A stretch of 59,198 bases of DNA from an uncultured Verrucomicrobiota bacterium (GTDB lineage: Bacteria > Verrucomicrobiota > Kiritimatiellia > RFP12 > UBA1067): NCBI GenBank assembly GCA_945483525.1, contig CALYRV010000001.1:1-59198 (forward strand). Reading direction: 5' to 3'. Shown here piece by piece: positions 1 through 9,726 of the stretch. Both the position numbers and the translations under genes were made by a program. The notes under the pieces were generated by a model that was given only the letters and a program-made list of their open reading frames with translations, was not told where the DNA came from and did no database searches. The first letter of the stretch is position 1, and each line of letters starts with the position of its first letter.

Positions 1-998
1 TGGCGAAGTTTCCCGGAGTCGACGAATGGATCGGGGTGCCTAAGGAATGGATTGAGCCTGGGCTCCCCGCGCTCCGTTTCACCGGTAAGGCCTTTGCATA
101 TCTGAAGATTGCCGAAGGCTGTGCGCATCGTTGCTCGTATTGTGCGATTCCAGCTATTCGCGGCAAGTACCGCAGTCGTCCGATGGCGTCCATTCTCCGT
201 GAGGCGAAGGCGCTCTTGGCGAGCGGCTGTCGTGAGCTGGATATTGTTGCACAGGATCCGATGCTCTGGAGGGAGGAAGTGGTAGTGGGAAGTGGTAGTG
301 GTAGAAAGACGCTACGGCTGACCGATCTGCTGTGGAAACTCGATAAGTTGCCGGGCGATTTCTGGATCCGGGTGCTTTATTCCTATCCGAGCGAGATCGA
401 TGAGGACTACATCGTCTGGATGATGACCGCGAAGCACGCGGTAAAATACGTTGACGTTCCGTTGCAGCATACGGTCCCAGAGGTCCTTGAGCTGATGAAC
501 CGCAAGCAGGCGATCGACGCCTCTCTTTCCGTAGTTGATACGCTCCGTTCGCTGATGCCCGAGATAACGCTTCGCACCACGATCATGACTGGATTTCCGG
601 GTGAGACCGCGCGCCGGTTCGATGTTCTGCGTAGCGATCTGAAGCGCATGCAATTCGATCATCTCGGCGCATTTGCGTATTCTCCCGAGGAGGGTACTAA
701 GGGCGCACTTATGAAGGGACGTCCTTCGCGCACGGTTGCCATGGAGCGCGAACGGATAATCATGGACGACGCCGAGAAGCTCTGGAAAGTGCGTTCACGT
801 CGTTTGCTCGGAAGGATCTTCAGGGCTTTGGTTGTCGCTCCCGGAGTTGCTCGCATGGAGTCTCAGGCGCCAGATGTGGATGGTGTGACCCGCCTTGTTT
901 CGGGCGGGAGGATGATCTCGTCTCCCCAGGTTGGAGATTTCGTCAACGTCAAGTTGTCCAAGGTGAAAGGGTTCGATTTCGTAGGAGAGGTGGTATGA
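1..998 (+). CDS. rimO: Ribosomal protein S12 methylthiotransferase RimO, 3' part
   Basis: Radical-SAM methylthiotransferase that adds a methylthio group to the conserved aspartate of ribosomal protein S12. The gene enters from the left edge; the frame begins at base 3, so the N-terminal MTTase domain is mostly missing. The cluster motif EGCAHRCSYCAIP (codons near 108-147) has the CxxxCxxC spacing of radical-SAM proteins, and it is followed by IRGKYRSRP, typical of RimO. The C-terminal stretch up to 995 fits a TRAM RNA-binding domain. A perfect 13-nt tandem duplication at 275-300 adds a Val/Ser/Gly-rich stretch (VVVGSGSG). The stop overlaps the next start (ATGA at 995), suggesting translational coupling. 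MiaB-like relatives are less likely because of the IRGKYRSRP signature. Confidence 0.92.
   Translation, partial: AKFPGVDEWIGVPKEWIEPGLPALRFTGKAFAYLKIAEGCAHRCSYCAIPAIRGKYRSRPMASILREAKALLASGCRELDIVAQDPMLWREEVVVGSGSGRKTLRLTDLLWKLDKLPGDFWIRVLYSYPSEIDEDYIVWMMTAKHAVKYVDVPLQHTVPEVLELMNRKQAIDASLSVVDTLRSLMPEITLRTTIMTGFPGETARRFDVLRSDLKRMQFDHLGAFAYSPEEGTKGALMKGRPSRTVAMERERIIMDDAEKLWKVRSRRLLGRIFRALVVAPGVARMESQAPDVDGVTRLVSGGRMISSPQVGDFVNVKLSKVKGFDFVGEVV
275..300. repeat. 13-nt perfect tandem repeat inside rimO
   Basis: GGAAGTGGTAGTG occurs twice back to back (275-287 and 288-300) and is followed by another GTAG. It encodes a Val/Gly/Ser-rich insert in a loop region of RimO. Similar strand-asymmetric short repeats occur in etfA, cysK and several intergenic gaps. 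Confidence 0.8.
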
Positions 999-2380
999 TC
1001 AGAGAGAAGCTTGGAAGCCGCATCGGATTCATTCTGCTCAGCGCTGGTTGTGCGATCGGCATTGGTAATGTCTGGCGTTTCCCTTACATCTGCGGACAGA
1101 ACGGCGGCGGGTGGTTTGTTGCGATCTACATATTCTTTCTGGCTATTCTCGGTCTTCCGGTGATGATCATGGAGTTTGCGACTGGTCGAGGTGCTCAGCG
1201 CTCGATCGCCGGGTTGCACGGAGTGCTTTCCAAAAACCGGCTCTGGTCCGTTCACGGTCTCGCCGGCACACTTGGCAACATCTGCCTGATGATGTTCTAT
1301 ACTTCGGTGGCCGGCTGGATGCTGATCTATCTCTGGAAGAGCGCCAGCGGAGCGTTTTCCGGACTTGATGCCGCTGCCGTGGGCGGAGTGTTCGGCAGTA
1401 TGCTCGGCGATTGGAAAATTCAGACCGTGGCGATGCTGGCCGTGACGCTCGGATCCTCAATGGTCATCGCGATCGGACTTCAGAAGGGGCTCGAAAGAGT
1501 GTCGAAACTGATCATGCTCTCGCTGCTCATCCTGATTGTCGTCCTTGCCTTTCGGTCGATAATGCTTCCTGGGGCAGCCAAGGGACTCGAGTTCTACCTC
1601 GTTCCGTCGCTATCCAGAATGCGTTCGGTCGGCATCGGCAAGGTGGTGGTGGAGGCGATGAATCACGCTTTCTTCACGCTGTCGCTCGGCATTGGCGCGA
1701 TGGCGATCTTTGGCAGCTATATTGAGAAGTCGCACACGCTCCTTGGGGAGGCGGTGCATGTTGCGGTCCTGGATACGGTGGTCGCGATTTCGGCCGGGCT
1801 CATCATCTTTCCAGCGTGTTTTTCCTGCGGTGTGGAGCCCGGACAAGGCCCGGGGCTTATCTTCGCTACGCTACCGAACGTCTTTAACCTGATGCCGCTT
1901 GGAAGACTGTGGGGAACACTATTCTTCCTCTTCATGTCTTTTGCCGCGATCACCACCGTTCTCGCTGTCTTTGAGACGATACTCGGATCGTTTGTAGACT
2001 ACACGGGAATGTCTCGCCGCAAGGCCGCCTTGATACTCGGCATCGCCATTCCGCTGATGTCTATGCCGTGCATTCTCGGATTCAACCTCTGGAGCGGCTT
2101 CGAGCCGTTCGGAAAGGGCAGTTGCGTCCTCGACCTCGAGGACTTCGTCGTCTCCGATCTCCTGTTGCCTCTCGGTTCGCTTGCGTTCGCGCTGTTCTGC
2201 TGCCACCGTTACGGGTGGGGCTGGGAGAAGTTCTTGGCGGAGACCAATACGGGGTCCGGTCCGAAGTTCCCCGACAAGCTTCGCGTCTACTGTGCTTACG
2301 GGCTGCCGTTGGTTATCGTTTCGGTCTTCGTCATCGGACTCCTCAAGCGCTTTGGTTTCCTGACTCGTTTCGGACTCTGA
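995..2380 (+). CDS. Neurotransmitter:sodium symporter (NSS/SNF) family transporter
   Basis: Predicted Na+-dependent amino-acid or amine symporter of the LeuT fold in the inner membrane; the substrate cannot be told from sequence. The N-terminus has the family's strongest signature, with GFILLSAGCAIGIGNVWRFP (about residues 9-28) giving the unwound first membrane helix, followed by GGGWFVAIY and PVMIMEFATGRG. About 11-12 hydrophobic segments run to the C-terminus, and the 461-residue length is normal for bacterial members. The start ATG overlaps the rimO stop, so it is probably co-transcribed with rimO. No metabolic partner is adjacent. Confidence 0.92.
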   Translation: MIREKLGSRIGFILLSAGCAIGIGNVWRFPYICGQNGGGWFVAIYIFFLAILGLPVMIMEFATGRGAQRSIAGLHGVLSKNRLWSVHGLAGTLGNICLMMFYTSVAGWMLIYLWKSASGAFSGLDAAAVGGVFGSMLGDWKIQTVAMLAVTLGSSMVIAIGLQKGLERVSKLIMLSLLILIVVLAFRSIMLPGAAKGLEFYLVPSLSRMRSVGIGKVVVEAMNHAFFTLSLGIGAMAIFGSYIEKSHTLLGEAVHVAVLDTVVAISAGLIIFPACFSCGVEPGQGPGLIFATLPNVFNLMPLGRLWGTLFFLFMSFAAITTVLAVFETILGSFVDYTGMSRRKAALILGIAIPLMSMPCILGFNLWSGFEPFGKGSCVLDLEDFVVSDLLLPLGSLAFALFCCHRYGWGWEKFLAETNTGSGPKFPDKLRVYCAYGLPLVIVSVFVIGLLKRFGFLTRFGL

Positions 2381-2423
2381 CACTCTATTCTCAACCTCTA
2401 CCTATAACCTCGACCTTTTTAAT
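2381..2423. repeat. Pyrimidine-rich micro-repeat gap
   Basis: The gap before the zinc ribbon gene is nearly all C/T/A on the + strand (CTATTCTCAACCTCTACC and similar words). It has no Shine-Dalgarno sequence and no obvious promoter. It resembles the gaps before the acyl-CoA dehydrogenase and 653-residue protein genes. Confidence 0.5.
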
Positions 2424-2675
2424 ATGCCTGTCTACGTATACGAGGCGAAGGACGCCAAGAAATCCTGCCAGAAGTGCAAGGGCGGCTTCGAGATCGCGCA
2501 GCATCTGTCGGACGACAAGCTCACGAAGTGTCCCGACTGCGGCGCTGAGATATACAGAGTCATTCAGGCTCCCGGTCTCGCGCATTCGCAGACCGATCTT
2601 CATTACCGCGCCAAACGCGCCGGCTTTCACACCTTGAAGCGCGTCGACAAAGGCGCTTACGAGAAGCTTTACTGA
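2424..2675 (+). CDS. FmdB-like zinc ribbon protein
   Basis: Small 83-residue cytoplasmic protein. It opens with MPVYVYEAKD, the typical FmdB/CxxC_CXXC_SSSS start, and carries two Cys pairs, SCQKC (near 14-18) and KCPDCG (near 37-42), expected to bind one zinc ion. The C-terminus lacks the serine-rich tail of many relatives. The family is often annotated as a regulatory protein, but its function is not firmly known. No Shine-Dalgarno sequence precedes the ATG. Confidence 0.85.
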   Translation: MPVYVYEAKDAKKSCQKCKGGFEIAQHLSDDKLTKCPDCGAEIYRVIQAPGLAHSQTDLHYRAKRAGFHTLKRVDKGAYEKLY

Positions 2676-2703
2676 AGGCTACCGACACCAGAAAGATGCG
2701 ATT

Positions 2704-5700
2704 ATGTGTAGGTCTGTGAAGAATGTGTTCTGGACGCTTTTGTGCGTTCTGTTGTCGTTTTTGTCTGCCTTCGCTGAAGATAAGAAGATCATTCCGCGAG
2801 GATTCGAGTGCTCGGACGAGCGGTTGAACGAACTGCATCGCGCCTGTTGTCGTCTGGCCCGGGAGAATCTTGAAAGCGCGAAGGGCGAGATGGATCTCCG
2901 CAGCCTTCCAGGTTGCGGGATCGATGCCGCAGCCTGCGCCGCCGCTTTCGCCAACAACCTTGATATGCGGGACTTCTATGGCAAGTTGGTGAGACAGTAT
3001 CTCGCCGAGGCCGAGTCCGAAGGCTGGTGCGAGAAGGTCGAACCTTCCAGAGACTGGTTTGTCGCCGTGCCTGCGGTACTTGAGGTTCTTTATCGCTATT
3101 ACGGTGCACGTGATATTGTCGCCGAGGCGCATCCGGCGGTGTTGCGTTGTGCGAGGTTCCTGCTGTCTCGATATCCGGACGGCGTCATTCCAGTCGGCTT
3201 TGCGGAACGTTTCGTGCGCGATAAGACGACAACTGCTGAGATCAACGCCCAGCTGATGTGGCTTTGCTATCTTGATTTTGTCGTGCGGAGTTGCGGATGG
3301 CTGGAGCATCGTGAGACCGAGACGTGGCGGACGACGGCGGCGAAGATGCGGACGGCGTTTCGGGAGCGGCATTATCACAAGGAGCTGACGATAATCGGAG
3401 CGGGACCGGCGGCTCCTTCCGCGCACGCGGCGGGACTGGTTCTCGGGGTCTTCGAACAGTTAGAGCGTCCTCGGGCACATGGGCGGATGTGCCTTTCTGT
3501 CCGCAATAGTCCGGAAGGAATCACGACCGGCGAGCAGACCACTCGGATGATGCTCGGAGAGGTTTCGCGTCACGAGAAGTTCGAGGTGGCGGCGAATGCG
3601 GTGCAACGGTGCAAGGACCTGGAGGAAAAATACCTCATCGGCAGCATTGACGACTGGCTTTTCGGCTATGTGCTCGGAATCCGCGTCGCTGAAGATGCCG
3701 TCGGCGGCAATCGCGTCATTTTCCGTTATCCGCAATCGGCAGGTGGCATCACCTGGGCGAAAGGATCGATCGAAACTAGATGCGGCACCGTCTACCGTTC
3801 GTGGATAGCCGATGCTAAGGGGAATGTCATCGAGTCGCACGGATGTACGGGTGATGTCGAGATGGTGAACGAACTTGACGAACCATATCCTGAGAAAGAG
3901 GAAGAGGAATTCGCTCCGTATTTCGATGTTTCGTTCGGTACCGGATTGAACAACAGGAGGATTGAGTTTCGTTTACGCGATCCTTCTGTCGTGCCGGAGA
4001 TCCCTGTTCGCGAAATGCAGGGAGACCGGATGGAGGTCGTCCGAGGTGACACCGTTTTCGTGAGGTTTTATCACGAGGGAAAGGATAAGCCGGTGCGGGA
4101 GTACGAGTTCATTCCCGGCGCGACGGTCATGAAGATCCTTTATCGTTACGAAGGAACGCTGAAGAATGAATTGCGATACGTTTTCGAGCCGGACGGAACC
4201 ATGGTCAAGGAGCATCGCGGATCGGACGGACGGCTGCTTGAGCGCATATCGCTTTTCAAGCGTCAGATCGGCAAGACACGGTATGTCCGTACCGTCAAGG
4301 GCGATGTTGTCAAAGAGTGGCATGATAAGTTTCTCGACAATATCGGATTCAGGACCGTCTTCGAGTCCTCCGGCACCGGAACGAATCAGGAGTGGATCAG
4401 CTACGGCTACTATACTTCCGGAATCGGACTCGGATCGGTGCGCTCGAAACTTTGTTCGGACGGAAGCTGGACGATGTACGAGTACTCTCCGATCACGACT
4501 CCGGGTATCAGGAATAAACGGCAGTTCACCTATGAGTCCGCTGTAGTCACTCCGATCGACCGTGCGGAAGCGGTAACGAATGCCGATGGGTGTGTCATCG
4601 GTTTCGTCGGCAAGGCGAAACGGATTGAGTACGATTACGAACCCGTCGATTTCAAGGACAACGGCGAGTTCAGGCCTTCGGTTCCGAGGAGAACCGTGGT
4701 CTGGGAACTGTCGGATGATGGTATGCGCAAGGAACTGTCCCGTGAGTATTTTGCCGCGATTCCGGTCGCGGACAATGACAAGTACAGGACGCTCGTCCGG
4801 GAGAAGACGACGCGTCCCGGCGCCCCTTACGGAGATCCTGCGAACGAACGCAAATCCTCTTTCTTCAACGGCCGTAGCGAGTCTGATTCCATTCCTGTGC
4901 GGGAATGCGCGTCATTTAACGGCGAGGACGGAATATGGTGGGCGACGACGGAGTATGACGTTCCGGTTGACGCGCCGGGCGGCATACCCTACGAGACGGT
5001 CATCCGCCGTAGCATCGAGAATCCTCGTGGTCGCGTGATGCGAGAGGAGGAGTGGATCCTGTTGCCTGAAGGGGGACGCGAGCTGCTGACCTGGAGGAAC
5101 TACACGCGCGACGCCGACGGACACGAAATCTCTGTGGAGACGTCTGCAGGCGAGACCGCGACGAAGAAGTGGGACGATCACAACCTCGTCTCGTCGCGTG
5201 ATGAGGACGGACTGGTCCGTAATTACGGATATGACGCGATCGACAGGCTGACCCACGCCGACGGCAATGTCTATGATCATAATTTGGCGTACGACCTCGG
5301 GTCGTATGTGACCAATGTCCATGGCTCGGTATACGGACTCCGCTACGACTATTCACTCGCCCATAACGATGCCGGACACTATACGGATGTCAACGGAGAA
5401 CCCGGTGAGAAGTACGAAACGGAAACGGACGCTGACGGTGTCGTTCGGACGCGTCTTAACGGAAAACTGCTTACATCGTCCGTAACCAGGAAAGGAGTCA
5501 CGACGACATATTTAGGACCTAAAGGACTCGAATCTCCTCGTTGGCGTAGCTGGTTTTGCGATCCGGACGGGCGATATTCGGTCCTGACGATGCCCAGGGT
5601 TGGCGGCGGGGTCGTGTCAGTAACGAATCGTTACGACCGCAAGCGTGATGACGAGAAGTGGGAGACCAAGACGCGCTACGACAAGATCCGCGGCTGCTGG

Positions 5701-6909
5701 TGGAGGACGCGTCGGACAGAGATTGTCAGCGGAACAAACCGTACGTTCCGCAGCGGTTCTCGCGAGCGCATTACCGGACGTCGCGTGGACGGCGCGGAGG
5801 AGCGAGTGACCTTGGATGAAAAAGGTCATGAGACTCGTTACCTCGTGTTCCGTGACGCGGTATCGAAGGTCTCTACAGAAATCGTGACCCGTCCGACTGC
5901 ATCAAGTCCTTCGGTTAACGTCACCTCGAACGGCGTCACGGTCATGTCCGTTTCTCCATCCGGCGTGACGAACCGATTCGAACGCGGATTCCAAGGCCGG
6001 CTCGTGTCGGAAACGGATGGTCGCGGCGGAGTGACGCGGTTCGAATACGATCGTGACGGACGCATGTGCGCGAAGACCGACCGCTGCGGCGCGAAACGGA
6101 TCTATCGAGAAGACCGTCGCGGACGGCTGATGTCGATGGTGTGTCCGTCGGGACTTGAAGTCAGCTTCCGTCACGATGACTTCGGTCGGATTGTCGAAAC
6201 CGTCGCTGGAAACACACGGGTGGTAAACACGTATGACGACTACGGAGATCTGGTTAAACGCGTCACGGTCGTTGACGGTAAGACGACGGATGTCGTCGAG
6301 TTCGGATATGACGAGCCGACCGGACTGCTTTTGAATCGCATCGACAACGGACGGCGGACGGACTGGACTTATGATGCCGAAAATAAGGTCCGTACTGTCG
6401 GCGGCGTCGATGTGGCCGCATATCTGACCGCGCGAACCAACGGACTTGAAATCGTCCGTGATGATTTCGGTCGTGCGGTTTCCTATGCGGTCAAAGGGGT
6501 TCGCAAACTGAGTCAGAAGTATGACCCCGTGACCGGACGTCTGGCGTCCGTCGCCGTTGATGGTCTCGGCGAGGTCCGAGTTTCATATCTCGCAGGAACC
6601 GATCTCATCGAGACCTTGCGTTATCCCGACGGACGGACCGCGACGTTCCGTTATGATGCGGAAGACCGTCCTCTGTGTGTGGAGTGGAAGGGCGGCGATG
6701 GCGCAGAAGAAATCTTTGAATCTCCCCCCGTGAAGGAGTGGGAGCCGTCGGAAATCGATGCCGGACCAGATTTTAAAGAGCCGGCTTTGGTCGACGATCC
6801 GAGGGTCTACGTGCTTGACGGAGGGCTTGATTGGCCTATTGCAAGAAAAGGTGCCGATGACAAGCTGCGCTGGTGCCGTCTTGATGCCACGCTGAAGGAG
6901 GTGGAGTGA
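2704..6909 (+). CDS. Secreted RHS/YD-repeat protein
   Basis: A 1401-residue protein with a signal peptide (hydrophobic FWTLLCVLLSFLSAFA before EDKK). A GTG at 2716 is an alternative start giving MKNVFW. Residues up to about 300 are helical with Trp/Cys; this part is unrecognised and could be an alpha/alpha toroid. The middle is beta-rich. YD-type motifs such as YGYDAIDRLTHADGN (about 840) and FEYDRDGRMCAKTD, FRHDDFGRIVET and FRYDAEDRPL (about 1110-1320) mark it as an RHS-like shell protein. The hyperconserved RHS core and a variable C-terminal toxin are absent; it ends soon after the last repeat. It overlaps the next gene by one base, so the two are probably one operon and may work together at the surface or in the periplasm. 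Confidence 0.82.
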   Translation: MCRSVKNVFWTLLCVLLSFLSAFAEDKKIIPRGFECSDERLNELHRACCRLARENLESAKGEMDLRSLPGCGIDAAACAAAFANNLDMRDFYGKLVRQYLAEAESEGWCEKVEPSRDWFVAVPAVLEVLYRYYGARDIVAEAHPAVLRCARFLLSRYPDGVIPVGFAERFVRDKTTTAEINAQLMWLCYLDFVVRSCGWLEHRETETWRTTAAKMRTAFRERHYHKELTIIGAGPAAPSAHAAGLVLGVFEQLERPRAHGRMCLSVRNSPEGITTGEQTTRMMLGEVSRHEKFEVAANAVQRCKDLEEKYLIGSIDDWLFGYVLGIRVAEDAVGGNRVIFRYPQSAGGITWAKGSIETRCGTVYRSWIADAKGNVIESHGCTGDVEMVNELDEPYPEKEEEEFAPYFDVSFGTGLNNRRIEFRLRDPSVVPEIPVREMQGDRMEVVRGDTVFVRFYHEGKDKPVREYEFIPGATVMKILYRYEGTLKNELRYVFEPDGTMVKEHRGSDGRLLERISLFKRQIGKTRYVRTVKGDVVKEWHDKFLDNIGFRTVFESSGTGTNQEWISYGYYTSGIGLGSVRSKLCSDGSWTMYEYSPITTPGIRNKRQFTYESAVVTPIDRAEAVTNADGCVIGFVGKAKRIEYDYEPVDFKDNGEFRPSVPRRTVVWELSDDGMRKELSREYFAAIPVADNDKYRTLVREKTTRPGAPYGDPANERKSSFFNGRSESDSIPVRECASFNGEDGIWWATTEYDVPVDAPGGIPYETVIRRSIENPRGRVMREEEWILLPEGGRELLTWRNYTRDADGHEISVETSAGETATKKWDDHNLVSSRDEDGLVRNYGYDAIDRLTHADGNVYDHNLAYDLGSYVTNVHGSVYGLRYDYSLAHNDAGHYTDVNGEPGEKYETETDADGVVRTRLNGKLLTSSVTRKGVTTTYLGPKGLESPRWRSWFCDPDGRYSVLTMPRVGGGVVSVTNRYDRKRDDEKWETKTRYDKIRGCWWRTRRTEIVSGTNRTFRSGSRERITGRRVDGAEERVTLDEKGHETRYLVFRDAVSKVSTEIVTRPTASSPSVNVTSNGVTVMSVSPSGVTNRFERGFQGRLVSETDGRGGVTRFEYDRDGRMCAKTDRCGAKRIYREDRRGRLMSMVCPSGLEVSFRHDDFGRIVETVAGNTRVVNTYDDYGDLVKRVTVVDGKTTDVVEFGYDEPTGLLLNRIDNGRRTDWTYDAENKVRTVGGVDVAAYLTARTNGLEIVRDDFGRAVSYAVKGVRKLSQKYDPVTGRLASVAVDGLGEVRVSYLAGTDLIETLRYPDGRTATFRYDAEDRPLCVEWKGGDGAEEIFESPPVKEWEPSEIDAGPDFKEPALVDDPRVYVLDGGLDWPIARKGADDKLRWCRLDATLKEVE

Positions 6910-8612
6910 TGAAAAACCTCGCCGTGATCGTTTCAGTGGCGTTTTCCTCCGTGCTCGGTTGGACGGCATTCGCCGCGTTGCCGTTCAAAGTCAGTTGCGA
7001 GACCATCGACTTCGGCGAGGTTCCGGTCCGCGGATCGGTTACCCGACAGTTCAAGGTCTGCAATCTTTCGGATGAGTATCTGCCGGTTAGGCGCATAGCC
7101 GCCGATGAAGGATTGGACGTATTCCTCTTCGAAGACATCATGGATCCGAAGCGGACGATTTCGGTCGAGGTCTCGCTTCGCGGCGGAGACAGGCCAGGCC
7201 CGGTGTCCGGTGTCGTTCGGCTGATGGTCGGAGGCATCGAAGACATGACGGCGGACATCCGATTCAAGGGTATGGTCGTGGACGGAGATTCGGGGGTGTC
7301 GTATCCGATGCCCCGGTTCAACGTCCCGGGTGTTCATCCGACCGTCAAGAACGGCGAGCGTGTCGCGTGGACATGTCCTGAACGCACCGAACTTTATCTC
7401 AATGCTCTGCACGGGACGAATCGTCTGCAGATCGCACGGGGAATGATCGATGCTGCCAGGTCGGGGTTGAATCCTGAAGCCAGGAACCGGGTCACACTGA
7501 TGTGCTGTAAGGTGTATTATCGGGTTATGCGGGAATTGTTTGTTCAGCGGCTTGGCTCCGATGATGAACGTCGGGCTGCATTGGCGATGCCGAATCTGTC
7601 GTGGGACTATGAGTTGTCCGTCGCGAAACGCGATTTTGCCGAGGAGCCGGAAAGACGGCGGCGTGAAGAACTGAGGAAAAGGCAGGCCGCGGAGGCGGCT
7701 CGGTTGAGAAGGGAGGCGATCGAGAATGCGCATAAGGAGGCGAAGAAACGCAAGGAGGAGCAGGCGAGGCGCTGGGCGGAACTTCAGGCGGAACAGACCG
7801 CACGTGAGTCTGAGTATAAGGAGGAAAGATTCTGGAGACGGGTCGGACTCCCGGGGTTGAAGCTCGCTCCGGTGTGGAAGGAGTACATCGATGGTGACGG
7901 GCGTGCCTACGCCGATAACGAGCATTTCAAGACGAATGTGTTTATGCCGTTTTTCATCAAGGAGTTCGGTGTTGACCGTGAAACGAAGTTCCGTGATGAA
8001 CTGGTGAAACTGCTGGAAACCGAATTCGCCGATCTTCTGTGTCACACTGGGGATTCCACGAATCGGGTCAGGAATCTTGAACGCGGAGAGTTCTGCTTGG
8101 ATCATTCCCATGAGAAGGCTCAGGATATGTGCGTTCAGTTATGGAAGAAGGGATGTAAGAGTCCGTTGGTCAATGCGATATGCGTATATGCCAATAAGGG
8201 CTTGCCGGCGCGATCCATTACGGGGCCTGACGGAAAGCGGCAGTGGTTGCTGTTCTACGACTATACCGCTGATGACCTGCCGAAAGGTCGTGATGGACTT
8301 GCATTGAGGTTTTTCCGCGAGGCGAACGGATCCGGGCAAAGGATTAAAGTGAACAAGAATTTCGCGGAAGACCGTGGTAAGGCGCTCTGCGAATGGTGCA
8401 AGGCTCTTGAAAAGGAAGGCGCACGACCCGAGCAGTGGCGTTGCGTGATGTTGATGACGCTGCGATTCCTCGGACGAGGGGCCGTCAGTGTCAAGGGCAG
8501 TGCTCCGGTTCGCCCGGATGTTCAGCTTGCCGATGCGCTGGAAAAAGCGAATTGCGCCCCGGTTCTCGTCCGTATGTTCCGTGAGGAGCCGGTGTATACA
8601 GGCGAATACTGA
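6909..8612 (+). CDS. Secreted protein with N-terminal Ig-like (DUF1573-like) domain and coiled coil
   Basis: Starts at ATG 6909, which shares one base with the preceding TGA and has AAGGAGGT at 6895-6902; a GTG at 6906 is possible but worse spaced. A signal peptide ends near AFA (residue ~22). Residues 25-120 contain IDFGEVPVRGSVTRQFKVCN, typical of DUF1573/ASH-type Ig-like folds. Around 235-305 is a highly charged Arg/Glu/Ala coiled coil. The C-terminal 280 residues are unrecognised, with several Trp and Cys. The tight overlap with the YD-repeat gene suggests a joint function, perhaps as an anchoring or export partner. Confidence 0.72.
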   Translation: MKNLAVIVSVAFSSVLGWTAFAALPFKVSCETIDFGEVPVRGSVTRQFKVCNLSDEYLPVRRIAADEGLDVFLFEDIMDPKRTISVEVSLRGGDRPGPVSGVVRLMVGGIEDMTADIRFKGMVVDGDSGVSYPMPRFNVPGVHPTVKNGERVAWTCPERTELYLNALHGTNRLQIARGMIDAARSGLNPEARNRVTLMCCKVYYRVMRELFVQRLGSDDERRAALAMPNLSWDYELSVAKRDFAEEPERRRREELRKRQAAEAARLRREAIENAHKEAKKRKEEQARRWAELQAEQTARESEYKEERFWRRVGLPGLKLAPVWKEYIDGDGRAYADNEHFKTNVFMPFFIKEFGVDRETKFRDELVKLLETEFADLLCHTGDSTNRVRNLERGEFCLDHSHEKAQDMCVQLWKKGCKSPLVNAICVYANKGLPARSITGPDGKRQWLLFYDYTADDLPKGRDGLALRFFREANGSGQRIKVNKNFAEDRGKALCEWCKALEKEGARPEQWRCVMLMTLRFLGRGAVSVKGSAPVRPDVQLADALEKANCAPVLVRMFREEPVYTGEY

Positions 8613-8632
8613 TGCGCCGTACCGCGTCTCCG

Positions 8633-8654
8633 GCACTACCCGAAGGAGTATTGC
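8633..8654. promoter_or_regulatory. Degenerate copy of the CCGAA palindrome
   Basis: Arms GCACTAC (8633-8639) and GTATTGC (8648-8654) flank loop CCGAAGGA. Six of the seven arm positions can pair. It matches the element found upstream of the surface-protein genes and ends 20 nt before the -10 box of the GH16 gene, close to two helical turns. Confidence 0.5.
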
Positions 8655-8671
8655 CGCTTCCGGACGTTTCT

Positions 8672-8680
8672 TGTTATTAT
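8672..8680 (+). promoter_or_regulatory. Extended -10 promoter for GH16 gene
   Basis: TGTTATTAT matches the TGN-TATAAT pattern seen throughout the window. It lies about 33 nt upstream of the GTG start at 8713. Confidence 0.55.
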
Positions 8681-8712
8681 AGTCGCATAATCAACCAATG
8701 GAGGTCATTGAA

Positions 8713-9726
8713 GTGAAGAATATTGTCGTTTCGGTTTGTGCGGCTGCGGTCGCGTTCGGTGCGTTTGCCGCGGATAAGCAGGATAAGGATCCGCGCGAGA
8801 CCTATTCGACGGACGGATGGAAGCTTTCGTGGAGCGAGGAGTTCGACAAGGACGGTCTCGTCGACGAGAACACCTGGAACTACGAAGTCGGATTCGTTCG
8901 TAACCATGAGCCGCAGTATTACACTCGCGCCCGTAAGGAGAACTGCTGCGTGAAAGACGGCGTCCTGACGATCACGGCCCGTAAGGAACCGTGGCAGAAC
9001 GAGTTCTACGGCAAGCAGAAGAGCGGCTGGAAGTACGGCATCAAGGAGGCGAAGTACACGTCCGCCGACATCACCACCAAGCGCACCTTCCTTTACGGAC
9101 GTATCGAGATCCGCGCGCAGCTGCCGAACGGACAGGGCGCGTGGCCTGCCCTCTGGACACTCGGCGATTCGCTCCGCAAGGATCCGAAGGACCCCGATTA
9201 CTGGAACTGGCCGTGTAGCGGCGAGATGGATATCGTCGAGATCTGGGGTAATCAGCCCAATCGCGTCGCGGCGTGCTTCCACACTTCGACGGACGGCTTC
9301 AAGCAGAAGGCGAACGAACATCACAAGGTGGTCGGCGGCGGAGATATCCGTTGCACCGGCGAGATGGATCCGAACAACGGCTTCCACACCTACACGCTCG
9401 ACTGGTACGAGGACAAGGTCATCATCTTCTACGACGGCAGGCAGTACGGCAAGTGCGATCTCAAGCGCGCTGATTGGAAGGACGGCTCCAATCCTTTCCG
9501 CAAGCCGCACTTCCTGTTGATGAACCTCGCCCTCGGTGGATGGGGTAACGGCGTTTACGACGTCGACACGCCTCAGATGCGCGAGAAGAAGGGTCCAGAC
9601 GGCAAGGTTCTCAAGGACAAGAACGGCAAGAAGATCATGGAGCCGACCGGGAAGATCATTCCCGCGGCCAAGTTCCCGATGGAAATGAAAGTCGACTGGG
9701 TCCGTTATTACGAACGGTCGAAATAA
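8713..9726 (+). CDS. Secreted GH16 family endo-glucanase-like enzyme
   Basis: Predicted laminarinase- or beta-glucanase-type glycoside hydrolase of family 16, exported. The start is taken as GTG 8713 because GGAGG (8700-8704) sits 8 nt before it and it begins a clean signal peptide (KNIVVSVCAAAVAFGAFA). An ATG at 8698 would lie upstream of that ribosome site. The catalytic motif GEMDIVEIWG gives E171 (nucleophile), D173 and E176 (acid/base). Upstream are LSWSEEFDKD and the substrate-cleft sequence RIEIRAQLPNGQGAWPALW. At 337 residues it is a single-domain enzyme. It has its own promoter with a palindrome upstream, apart from the later GH cluster. Confidence 0.93.
   Translation: MKNIVVSVCAAAVAFGAFAADKQDKDPRETYSTDGWKLSWSEEFDKDGLVDENTWNYEVGFVRNHEPQYYTRARKENCCVKDGVLTITARKEPWQNEFYGKQKSGWKYGIKEAKYTSADITTKRTFLYGRIEIRAQLPNGQGAWPALWTLGDSLRKDPKDPDYWNWPCSGEMDIVEIWGNQPNRVAACFHTSTDGFKQKANEHHKVVGGGDIRCTGEMDPNNGFHTYTLDWYEDKVIIFYDGRQYGKCDLKRADWKDGSNPFRKPHFLLMNLALGGWGNGVYDVDTPQMREKKGPDGKVLKDKNGKKIMEPTGKIIPAAKFPMEMKVDWVRYYERSK

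Noticed and set aside
2704..6909. Polymorphic RHS toxin
   Set aside because: No hyperconserved core motif and no variable C-terminal toxin or immunity gene after it.
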